This document shows, in pieces, positions 1-7,055 of a DNA stretch of 9,526 nucleotides (position 1 is its first letter; each line of letters starts with the position of its first letter). The notes beneath the pieces are model-generated. The model saw only the letters and a program-made list of their open reading frames with translations, was not told the DNA's origin and did not search any database. The stretch comes from Bacteroidota bacterium (GTDB lineage Bacteria; Bacteroidota; Bacteroidia; Chitinophagales; Chitinophagaceae), in the NCBI GenBank assembly GCA_023415275.1, contig JAEZLJ010000028.1:1-9526 (forward strand), read 5' to 3'. The translations under genes were made by a program, and so were the position numbers.

Positions 1-130
1 GTGCCGGCACGGAGTATCCTGGGCTTAGATAGGGAGTAGCTATAGCGGAGCCAGCAAGGAGCCCGGTACTATACCCTGATAAAATGCGCTTAAATAGTAA
101 GGTGAGCCAGGGGTAACTGGGATTGAAGGG
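1..130. other. Gene-free G/A-rich segment with short inverted repeats, possible structured RNA or mobile-element edge
   Basis: No frame on either strand stays open here for a recognisable protein. By my count the first 130 bases are about 53% G+C and 62% purine on the plus strand, against about 31% G+C in the following 98 bases. Short complementary stretches are visible: a 10-base perfect palindrome at 1-10 (GTGCCGGCAC), GGGCTT at 21-26 pairing with GAGCCC at 59-64, GGTA at 65-68 with TACC at 72-75, and CCAG at 107-110 with CTGG at 117-120. Purine bias plus local stems is typical of structured RNA such as group II intron or retroelement RNA read from the plus strand, but I recognise no diagnostic motif such as an intron domain V. 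It could equally be the end of an element lying mostly outside the window. Confidence 0.3.
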
Positions 131-228
131 AATTTGTAGTTTATATTTCTTAATGGTAAGTACGTTTAGTACAATTGATTATTGGGATTTTATTCTTTTC
201 CCCTGTCCAATCATACCGGGGTATTTCT
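131..228. other. AT-rich intergenic stretch downstream of the channel gene
   Basis: This stretch holds no gene that I can support. It follows the stop codon of the K+ channel gene in the direction of transcription. A short inverted repeat (ATACC/GGTAT around 213-224) lies just after the stop, but its loop is only two bases and no T-run follows on the minus strand, so I do not call a terminator. GC content is about 31%, clearly lower than in bases 1-130. Confidence 0.4.
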
Positions 229-954
229 CTAACTGATCGTGTTTTTCTCGCTGGAATGGATATCATTTTGTCTTTTGCGGTCTTTTTCCAGGTCATCCTC
301 CTCCCTTTTCTCTACAAACCAGGATGCCACATAGGCCGTGAAAGTGCCAAACAGGCCCATGCCCACTGTGATCAGTGCCACGGCAATGAGGCGACCTTCA
401 GTGGTGACCGGAAATTTGTCGCCATACCCTACGGTGGTAATGGTAACATAGGCCCACCAAAGGGCATCTTCAGCGGTTTTGATATTGCTATTCGGAGCGT
501 CCTTTTCTACATTCAATATGCCTATGGCGGAGAAGATGACCATTAATATAGCTATGATGCCGATAGAAGTGAAGGCACCTTTTACCTTATTGCTAAAATA
601 ATATTTCAACACCATGCGCATGGACCTGAACGCCCTTAAAACTCTCAGAAGTTGAACCACCCGGAAGACACGGGCGGCTACAAAAACATCAAAAACCGGG
701 ATACTGGAAAGGAGGTCTATCCAACCCCATTTCATGTACTCCAGTTTATTCCTGGCAGATGTAAACCGGACAATGAAGTCAACAAAGAAGAAAAAGCAAA
801 TGCTGTGATCAATATCCCGAAGCAGTTTGGATGTTTCGGGCGGTAAATGGCCAAACGTATTAACGAGCAATGCAACTATGACATATACAGACAATACCAA
901 TATCAGGATATTGAATGGATGAATCGCTTGCCTTTGCTTAAGTGTAATGCGCAT
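229..954 (-). CDS. Voltage-gated-type potassium channel, six transmembrane helices, no attached ligand domain
   Basis: A 241-residue inner-membrane ion channel, predicted to pass K+ as a tetramer. S1 is at about residues 14-34, S2 49-66 (rich in Phe), S3 75-92, and an S4-like helix 93-114 with Arg at 95, 98, 104, 107, 110 and 113. S5 is at about 127-147, the pore helix around 162-172, the K+ selectivity filter TTVGYGD at 173-179, and S6 187-212. The S4 arginine pattern and filter place it in the Kv/KvAP-like superfamily. The tail (213-241) is short, charged and cytosolic, with no CNBD or RCK domain. The start ATG has no clear Shine-Dalgarno, as is usual in Bacteroidota. It is the last gene of the minus-strand run, 44 bases after a stand-alone CNBD protein, which suggests (inference) that the CNBD acts on it in trans. 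Ion selectivity is supported by the filter; gating by voltage or ligand is not shown. Confidence 0.93.
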   Translation of the reverse strand: MRITLKQRQAIHPFNILILVLSVYVIVALLVNTFGHLPPETSKLLRDIDHSICFFFFVDFIVRFTSARNKLEYMKWGWIDLLSSIPVFDVFVAARVFRVVQLLRVLRAFRSMRMVLKYYFSNKVKGAFTSIGIIAILMVIFSAIGILNVEKDAPNSNIKTAEDALWWAYVTITTVGYGDKFPVTTEGRLIAVALITVGMGLFGTFTAYVASWFVEKREEDDLEKDRKRQNDIHSSEKNTIS

Positions 955-998
955 GATAAGCAGTTCTGATGATAACTAACACAATACAAACAAATAGA

Positions 999-1457
999 TC
1001 ACTGCAACTTCTGCTTGTCGAATTTTTCATTCAGTAAGCGGAGGCGCTTGCATAACATTCTCAAAAATCCTTTTGCTATCTCGGGCCGGGAATCCATCAA
1101 TTCAAAAAACGGCTCCTGGTCAATTTTAAATAGGTAGCAATCTGTGTGGGCACGAACAGAAGCGCTCCTGCTTTCGGAATCGATCAGGGACAGTTCCCCA
1201 AACACTTCTTTTTCTTTCAATATAGCCAGGGTAGTATTGGATTTATAGATCTCCACTTCGCCCTGGTAGATGATGTACATACTGTCGCCGAAATCACCTT
1301 CCTTAAATATCTCGGTATCTTCGGCCAGTTCCATATCCTGCATCAACGGGGCCAGGTCGGCCAGTACGTTTTCAGGGGTATCTGAAAAGATGTTGAGTGA
1401 TTTCAATAGCAACACTTTTTCAATAAGGAGCAGCCGCTCAGTTTTTGAAATAGACAT
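999..1457 (-). CDS. Stand-alone cyclic-nucleotide-binding domain protein
   Basis: A 152-residue soluble protein consisting almost entirely of one CRP/PKA-type cyclic-nucleotide-binding fold. An N-terminal helix (about 8-36, with LKSLNIFSDTPENVLADLA) leads into the beta-roll, with FKEGDFGDSMYIIYQGEVEIY at about 51-71. The phosphate-binding cassette is at 86-103: FGELSLIDSE followed by R97-S98-A99-S100-V101-R102-A103, with E88 and R97 matching the ribose- and phosphate-contacting residues of the family. The C-terminal helices (about 114-143) end in a basic stretch (CKRLRLL). There is no helix-turn-helix, so it is not a CRP-type transcription factor; it should bind cAMP or a similar nucleotide and act through a partner. 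It starts 20 bases after the HEAT-transporter gene and ends 44 bases before the K+ channel gene. Its sequence resembles the CNBD that I recall fused to the C-terminus of HEAT-repeat transporter-like proteins in related bacteria (recollection, not checked). Confidence 0.92.
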   Translation of the reverse strand: MSISKTERLLLIEKVLLLKSLNIFSDTPENVLADLAPLMQDMELAEDTEIFKEGDFGDSMYIIYQGEVEIYKSNTTLAILKEKEVFGELSLIDSESRSASVRAHTDCYLFKIDQEPFFELMDSRPEIAKGFLRMLCKRLRLLNEKFDKQKLQ

Positions 1458-1477
1458 AGTGCGAATTTTTGATGATC

Positions 1478-4216
1478 CTATACAGCGTATTGAGCCAATT
1501 CACTTAACAGTGGATGTTCGGCTTCTATATAACGGCTGATAAGATTATGATTAATAGAATGATGCTGTTTTTTAGATGTATAGATAGAGCACGCTTTTGT
1601 CCAGTTATTGTATTTGAATTCTTCTGTTCCTAAAATGGAGCTCAGGATATTTTCGATGGTGGTGAAAAAGCTGGAAGGATAGAGTTTTCTGAGTGCATAG
1701 GTCTTGTGCCCGATCTCGGCGGTTTCGAAAATGAGATTGAAATGATAGGCAATATCTTTTTTCACTGTCATTTCTATAATTTCCATGGCGTTGGCAATGG
1801 CCTCTTTCTTTTCTGATTTAAAAGCAGAGCGCACATCCTTGATCTTTTCACGATCGTAGGATATGGCAAAGATGTAAAGCAGGGTATCCCTGAAGCCTGC
1901 TAGTTCCAGTTCAAGGGAATGAGAAAGCAGATGATATTTATGTTGGTAAGGCAATAATAATTGCTGCATGTACAGGATGCGGGCACAATTGCTCAGGCAG
2001 ATGCGCGCCTGCGTTTCAAAGAATGACAATTGTTCATCATGCGCCTTGTAATTGGACAGGTATAAAGTTTTGATGATGATGTGAAGAAAGCCAGGAAGCC
2101 TGCTGGTCAGATCGAGCAATACTTTCTGGGAGTGCTTACCTCCTATCCTACCTAATAAACGAATCAGCTTTTCTGTTTGCCTGTAAGTGCCCTTCCGATT
2201 GATGATAAAATCTTCCAAAACAGGCAATGCATTTTCGCCAGCTGCATTCAAACTATTCATGACCATTTTTTCATTGGTATTGAAACGGTGCATGACATGC
2301 TTTAAAAGCTCCACTTCGGCATTAAGGCCGGCAGCCAAATAAGCTTCATGTTGCACCTTTTCATCAGGATCATCCATCAGTTTGTGAATATCATCTTTAT
2401 ACATACCATCTTTCAGGTCCTGCAGAATAGCCGCTCCTCTTCTCCTGTTTTCAGGATCGCCTGAATGAAGGAGGCTTAATAAAAAGTTCCGGGCATCCTG
2501 TTTATTCTGCTTATCGCCATAGGTAATGATGCCTACTATAGCTGCCCGTTGAATAGTGCTGTCTTCATTAGCCATATAAGGCAGAATTTCGTCTTCCCTG
2601 ATATTGACCCTGCTGAGTGCTGTAATGATCTCGGCTTTTAAAACGGGATCGGTGGCAGTAAGTAGCATTTCGCGCAGCTTATCATTTAGCCTCGATATGT
2701 TTTTGGGCTGAATGATCCTGATTGCTTCTGTCCTGATTCTTTCAGAAGGGTTTTCAAGAGCAGCTACCACTATTTCATTATGGAACATATTGGGATGAGA
2801 TGCCAATAGCTTTAATACATTGGATGCTTCCGATTCAGTTCCCTGGCTGAGCTTTTCTTTCATCCAATTGACGGTGGATGAATCATTGACCGAGAATTCC
2901 GTATTAAAGAAAAAGCGGTTGCCAATGGTTTTAAGCAATGTTTTGAGGTATTGCTGATGAATGCGATAAATGCCAATGATCCAGGCAATGCCCAGGGCCA
3001 GCAACACATAGTTCAAACTTTCCAGGTGCTTCCCGGGGTCGAAGCGAAGGATGACCATGAGCAAGATACCTGTCAAAAGAGAGGCAAATGGATCCATGAT
3101 GCCTTTGGTAATGGTATGCGCCCGCAATCGTTCGTGCGTGCCTAATGGCTGCATCAATGTAAGGAATACGGGCGTATTGATAGAACTACGCAGGATATCA
3201 ACAAAGATGGCCATGGCACCAAACAGGTAGATGGATAGAGAACGTGGTTGGATGATCTTGTCAGAAATCAATACCACTGACACAAGGAGTATCAATAAAA
3301 TGGGTGTGATGAGCAGAGAAGGAATAATTCCTAATTTATTGATCAGGCGACCTGTAAAGATCATTTTAATGATCAGTGCCAGGATGCGCACCGTGGCAAA
3401 GAAAAAGGCAATGAATTGCGCCAGTTGCACATCGCTGTGCAAGGCCCCTTTTACCTTGGCGTAAAAAGCAAAATTGACAATGATGAAAGTTGCGGAAGCA
3501 ATAATGGTCATGATGGCGATCCTGCGAATCAACACATTGGCCGAGAAGTTCTTGACAAGGTGCGTGATAGGATAAGCAGCATGCTTGACCTCCTGGTGAT
3601 CATCATGCTTGCTTATGAGTCCTAACCGTTCAATAATGATTAGGCAAGGCAGAGATGCCAGCATGCAGAAAAAGCCCACCCATAGCAGGTTGGCGGTGCC
3701 GATAAAACTTACCAGCAGCAAGGCCAGGGTGTATCCAATGAATTTGGCGGGTATATCACCGGCGCTAATCAAGCCAAACAATCTTTTGCTCTGGCGCACA
3801 TCAAAAAGCAGGGAAGTGATGCCCCAAAACTCCAAATTATTGAGCAGGTAGAGCATATTGAACCAGGCGATCATCAAAAATAGAAATCCGGGGGGCATGG
3901 CACTTAAGGCAAAGCGAAAGACCAAAAAGCTCAGCGCCATAAAGATGGTCACTCCTTTAGCCAATGTGGTGATATGAATCTTCGCTTCCAGCTTTGAATA
4001 TATGAACCCGGCCAGCCACAATAAGAAAGCAGAATAAATGAACACCCGTGGAAACTCCGATATATCAAACTTGTCGAGAAAAAGGGCAAATGCAGATGTA
4101 AAGAAAAAAGCAATAGCGGCACCCTGGAAAAACTCCATGAGAAATAATACCTTAACCAATTTCCATTCATTAGTCCGCACATTCAATATGCGTAATAATA
4201 AGCTGGTAGGTTTCAT
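1478..4216 (-). CDS. MFS/ATP:ADP-translocase-like membrane protein with C-terminal HEAT-repeat region
   Basis: A 912-residue two-part protein. Residues about 20-420 hold roughly eleven to twelve hydrophobic helices in an MFS layout, with a long hydrophilic loop around 200-228 between the two halves. The loop FDVRQSKRLFGLISAGD (138-154) resembles the conserved cytosolic loop of the Npt/TLC nucleotide-transporter-like MFS branch. Residues about 445-720 are soluble and helical, with repeated HEAT-type pairs such as NPSERIRTEAIRII (489-502), EDSTIQRAAIVGI (551-563), DPENRRRGAAILQDL (587-601) and DPDEKVQHEAYLAAG (616-630). Residues about 720-912 are a further helical tail that I do not recognise. 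Nucleotide transport is not demonstrated, and proteins of this design may be regulators. The gene starts two bases after the HD gene's stop (TAATTATG), implying translational coupling, and is followed 20 bases on by the CNBD protein, often a fused domain in this family (recollection). I am confident in the architecture and unsure of the substrate. Confidence 0.85.
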   Translation of the reverse strand: MKPTSLLLRILNVRTNEWKLVKVLFLMEFFQGAAIAFFFTSAFALFLDKFDISEFPRVFIYSAFLLWLAGFIYSKLEAKIHITTLAKGVTIFMALSFLVFRFALSAMPPGFLFLMIAWFNMLYLLNNLEFWGITSLLFDVRQSKRLFGLISAGDIPAKFIGYTLALLLVSFIGTANLLWVGFFCMLASLPCLIIIERLGLISKHDDHQEVKHAAYPITHLVKNFSANVLIRRIAIMTIIASATFIIVNFAFYAKVKGALHSDVQLAQFIAFFFATVRILALIIKMIFTGRLINKLGIIPSLLITPILLILLVSVVLISDKIIQPRSLSIYLFGAMAIFVDILRSSINTPVFLTLMQPLGTHERLRAHTITKGIMDPFASLLTGILLMVILRFDPGKHLESLNYVLLALGIAWIIGIYRIHQQYLKTLLKTIGNRFFFNTEFSVNDSSTVNWMKEKLSQGTESEASNVLKLLASHPNMFHNEIVVAALENPSERIRTEAIRIIQPKNISRLNDKLREMLLTATDPVLKAEIITALSRVNIREDEILPYMANEDSTIQRAAIVGIITYGDKQNKQDARNFLLSLLHSGDPENRRRGAAILQDLKDGMYKDDIHKLMDDPDEKVQHEAYLAAGLNAEVELLKHVMHRFNTNEKMVMNSLNAAGENALPVLEDFIINRKGTYRQTEKLIRLLGRIGGKHSQKVLLDLTSRLPGFLHIIIKTLYLSNYKAHDEQLSFFETQARICLSNCARILYMQQLLLPYQHKYHLLSHSLELELAGFRDTLLYIFAISYDREKIKDVRSAFKSEKKEAIANAMEIIEMTVKKDIAYHFNLIFETAEIGHKTYALRKLYPSSFFTTIENILSSILGTEEFKYNNWTKACSIYTSKKQHHSINHNLISRYIEAEHPLLSELAQYAV

Positions 4217-4218
4217 AA

Positions 4219-4824
4219 TTATTTATTAGTCGTGAATGCTTCGTTTTTTACTTTCAGGTTTTCAAGGTGTTTTAATTTTTTTGGATTACGGTTTCTTTGA
4301 GAGGATTTGGTAAAATAGCGATGTGCTTGAATAAACTCTATTTGCACATTCATCCATTCAGATTCTGAACTCACAAAGCCTTGTTGAATGTATTCATGCA
4401 TAAGTTTTTTGCTCAGGCATTCAAAATCATCCCGCCCCAGGTAATCTAGATCGGCATCGCAAATGATTTGTTCGAGGTGGTTCTTAGGCGCTTGTGGAAT
4501 CCGCGTAGCCATGATGATGGAACAGATAATATTGAGCTCTTCGCGTGAGAACTGAAGACCAGAAAGATCATGCCTGGCCATCTGGCAACTTATTTCCTCA
4601 TGGCCTTTGTACAAAATTAAAAACCCCATATCGTGATACAGGGCGGCAACTTTTAATAAGAGCAGTTCTCTATCGTTGATGATCCCTTCTTCCCTGGCAA
4701 TGCGTTCAGCACTGGCAAGCACTTCTATAGTGTGATTGACATTATGGTAGGTAAATCCCGGGGCTATTTTTGTGGCCAGGGTATGCAGTACCTTGTCTTT
4801 TATTGTGTCAAATTCCGGGACCAT
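4219..4824 (-). CDS. HD-superfamily metal-dependent phosphohydrolase, candidate cyclic-nucleotide phosphodiesterase
   Basis: A 201-residue soluble enzyme of the HD superfamily. The metal-site residues are visible in order: YHNVNHT with H27 and H31, the signature H64-D65 in AALYHDMGF, H75 in YKGHEEIS, and D123/D125 in ICDADLDYLGR. The catalytic part ends by about residue 170; the last 30 residues are basic and Lys/Asn-rich without recognisable structure. There is no signal peptide or membrane helix, so it acts in the cytoplasm. HD enzymes hydrolyse phosphoesters including cyclic nucleotides and (p)ppGpp. The substrate cannot be read from this sequence, but its position between an adenylate cyclase and a CNBD protein makes cyclic-nucleotide turnover the natural guess (inference). 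The gene begins after a 158-base gap from the cyclase and its stop lies two bases before the transporter-like gene, so those two are surely co-transcribed. No clear Shine-Dalgarno precedes the ATG. Confidence 0.88.
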   Translation of the reverse strand: MVPEFDTIKDKVLHTLATKIAPGFTYHNVNHTIEVLASAERIAREEGIINDRELLLLKVAALYHDMGFLILYKGHEEISCQMARHDLSGLQFSREELNIICSIIMATRIPQAPKNHLEQIICDADLDYLGRDDFECLSKKLMHEYIQQGFVSSESEWMNVQIEFIQAHRYFTKSSQRNRNPKKLKHLENLKVKNEAFTTNK

Positions 4825-4982
4825 AACTAACAGGCAGTCTGGTTTAATTAAAAATAACTCTTTTCTAAAAGAATTCAGGCCTTGTTTTTAGGTTTTGATG
4901 GCCTTAAAACAATAATGTTACTTATATGTATCATCCTTTTTAGCAGCCTAACATATTTGTATGAACAAAAGTGACAGTCTAA
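4825..4982 (-). other. 158-base intergenic gap, possible internal promoter or weak attenuator
   Basis: This is the largest gap within the minus-strand gene run, between the cyclase stop and the HD-gene start. It is AT-rich. A 5-base inverted repeat (AGGCC at 4877-4881, GGCCT at 4900-4904) spans an 18-base loop, and CTTTT/AAAAG flank two bases around 4862-4871. Neither makes a convincing terminator. I searched for the Bacteroidota promoter pattern (TTTG, then TAnnTTTG 17-23 bases on) on the minus strand and found no good match. Whether transcription continues through or restarts here is open. Confidence 0.25.
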
Positions 4983-7001
4983 TTATCCATACAGCGTATC
5001 CAGGTCAAATTTTTCCGGCTCCTTTTTTTGAGGCACATCATTCACTTCTATCTCGTTAACTTCTGCCATCACATGAACAGGATCGTCCACCATGCCGTCA
5101 ATAAAATACATATCAATCTCGCCAACATTTTTTGCATATATCTTACCCCTGTATTTGCAACGGTACTTATCTTTCACCAATTCGTAGGTAGCAGAGGAAA
5201 TATTGACAAGCCCCGGCTCGCCATTGCTTTCCATGCGGCTGGCTATATTGACCGTGCTTCCCCAAATGTCGTAAGCATATTTTTTCTTACCTACCACGCC
5301 AGCCACCAAAGGACCTACATGAATGCCTACCCTGATATCCCATGGTGGCAATCCTTTTTCTGCACGGCGCACGTTATTCTGAATAACATATTGCTGTATT
5401 TCCAGGCCTGCCTTTACAATATTGTATGGATGCTCTTCATTTGGGCTGGGAATACCACCCGCACACATATATGAATCACCAATGGTCTTAATCTTTTCAA
5501 GATTGTTCTGTTCGATGATATCATCAAATGCCATAAAACAATGGTTCAGTTCATCTACTAACTCACCCGGCGACATTTTATCTGCCAGGCTGGTGAAGCC
5601 TTTGAAATCGGTGAACAGCACAGAAACTTTTTCATAATCCCTCGGAGTGGCCTGCCCGCTTTCCTGCAATTCTTTGGCTACTTGCTGTGGCAGGATATTC
5701 AACAGCAGATGCTCGATCTGCATTTTTTGATGATCCAGTATTTTATTGATCCTTACTTTGGCCCTATAGTTCCGGAATATGATAAAGGCTATCATGAAAA
5801 TAAGTATAAGGCCTACCATCAGGGCATTCTTGGCAAAGGTTTGCCTTTTCAATTCCACTTCCTGCAATTGTTTGTCCTTGGTCAAAAGATCTACCTCTCC
5901 CTGCTTTTTCTGAAGGTCGAAATCCATTTGCAGCAAGCCTATCTTCTTTCCTGTTTCTTCATTATAAATAGTATCCTTGACATCAGAGTATTTGCTTTGA
6001 TAAGCAAACGCTTTTCCATAATTGCCTAACATAGACCATGCGTTGGCAATCTCCCTGTAAAGATCTACCAGTATGCTATTAGCCTTGATCTCCACTGCAG
6101 GTGCTTCGGCCTTATTGAAATAATTAAGCGCCGCATGGTAATCACCCATTTTCACACTGGTATTACCTAAGCCTCTATAGGCTTGAACAATATTGAAGGT
6201 AACGTTGAACTTTTGGGCGATAGCCAACGCTTGAGAATGACTTTTCAAAGCCAGGTCATATTTACCCTGTTTCAATCTCAGCTCACCTATTTCATTATAT
6301 ACATCGGAACTACCTTCGGTTTTTCCATAAGCTTTCAAAGACCTGGTATAAAAACCAAGGGCTTTTTCCAACGCTCCTTTTTTTGCATACAGCTTTCCAA
6401 TATTTACATACAAGGAGCCCATTGAACTGGCATTGCCCAACTGCTCACAAATAGGCAGGGCTTTCTCATAATAGAAGAGTGCTTTATCAAACGTGGCATC
6501 TTTAAGGCTGTAAATATTCCCTATGTTATTCAGGGTCATCATGACCTTTTCCTTATTGCCAATGTGCTCTGCTATTTTAAGTGACTTCAGATAATACTCC
6601 AGTGCTTTGACATTATCGCCCTGGTTAAAATAAATAGCCCCAAGGTTATTCAGCAGGTTGGCAATACCATCTTCATCCTTAATGGATTCATAAACACTTA
6701 ATGACTGCTTCCAGTAATTGAGCGTTTCAACATACTTACCCTGGAAATAATAGGCAAGTCCAATATTCTTTAATGCAAGAGCCTCACCTGTGGGATAGTT
6801 TATTTGAGCAGATAATGCTTTAGCTTCATTAGCCAGGTTGATGGCACCAGCAGGATCAGTATTAAAAAGGGCCTTGCTTTGAACGATAAGGCTGTTGATG
6901 CGGGTAGTATCCCTGGTAAATTCCTCGCCCGTCACCTCCTGTGCTAAAACATGCATAAGCGGTAAGCACACCGCCATTATTAATAATCCTTTTCTACGCA
7001 T
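4983..7001 (-). CDS. TPR-sensor class III adenylate cyclase
   Basis: A 672-residue membrane protein predicted to make cAMP from ATP in the cytoplasm under control of a periplasmic TPR region. Residues 1-20 are a signal peptide (MRRK, hydrophobic core, ending HVLAQ). About seven to eight TPR units fill 30-345, several with typical GxxYxxxGxxxxALxYYxKAL spacing (e.g. 121-142, 161-183, 201-222). A coiled-coil-like stretch runs 350-390, one membrane helix 393-409, and a linker 411-445 ends in NILPQQVAKEL, the signalling helix of class III cyclases. The catalytic domain is 455-637: metal-binding D465 (FTDFKGFT) and D509 (TIGDSYM), adenine-selecting K505 and D578 (YDIWG), and transition-state N585 and R589 (VNIASRM). 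All are present, so an active homodimeric adenylate cyclase is expected. The tail 638-672 is acidic and ends FDLDTLYG. The gene lies 54 bases after the surface protein and upstream of the HD/CNBD genes. Confidence 0.94.
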   Translation of the reverse strand: MRRKGLLIMAVCLPLMHVLAQEVTGEEFTRDTTRINSLIVQSKALFNTDPAGAINLANEAKALSAQINYPTGEALALKNIGLAYYFQGKYVETLNYWKQSLSVYESIKDEDGIANLLNNLGAIYFNQGDNVKALEYYLKSLKIAEHIGNKEKVMMTLNNIGNIYSLKDATFDKALFYYEKALPICEQLGNASSMGSLYVNIGKLYAKKGALEKALGFYTRSLKAYGKTEGSSDVYNEIGELRLKQGKYDLALKSHSQALAIAQKFNVTFNIVQAYRGLGNTSVKMGDYHAALNYFNKAEAPAVEIKANSILVDLYREIANAWSMLGNYGKAFAYQSKYSDVKDTIYNEETGKKIGLLQMDFDLQKKQGEVDLLTKDKQLQEVELKRQTFAKNALMVGLILIFMIAFIIFRNYRAKVRINKILDHQKMQIEHLLLNILPQQVAKELQESGQATPRDYEKVSVLFTDFKGFTSLADKMSPGELVDELNHCFMAFDDIIEQNNLEKIKTIGDSYMCAGGIPSPNEEHPYNIVKAGLEIQQYVIQNNVRRAEKGLPPWDIRVGIHVGPLVAGVVGKKKYAYDIWGSTVNIASRMESNGEPGLVNISSATYELVKDKYRCKYRGKIYAKNVGEIDMYFIDGMVDDPVHVMAEVNEIEVNDVPQKKEPEKFDLDTLYG

Positions 7002-7055
7002 AGCATTGGTTTAAATCAGGTTAACAAAATTTCACAGGTTCACGGAATACCAGCA

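Noticed and set aside
175..546. Plus-strand open frame over the channel gene
   Set aside because: It overlaps the channel antisense, and its peptide shows no recognisable domain while the minus strand encodes a clear K+ channel.
999..1457. CRP/FNR transcription factor
   Set aside because: The protein ends shortly after the CNBD C-helix with no helix-turn-helix.
1455..1480. Frameshift splitting one transporter-HEAT-CNBD gene
   Set aside because: There is a clean TAG stop, a 20-base gap and an ATG that begins a complete CNBD with its own N-terminal helix, so separate genes are the simpler reading.
4862..4904. Intrinsic terminator between cyclase and HD genes
   Set aside because: The stem is only five base pairs with an 18-base loop, and the second candidate has a two-base loop; neither is GC-rich followed by a proper T-run.
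229..7001. Pycsar- or CBASS-type antiphage system
   Set aside because: The cyclase has a signal peptide, TPR region and membrane helix rather than the compact soluble form of Pycsar cyclases, and the CNBD protein carries no TIR, membrane or nuclease effector. No CD-NTase is present.
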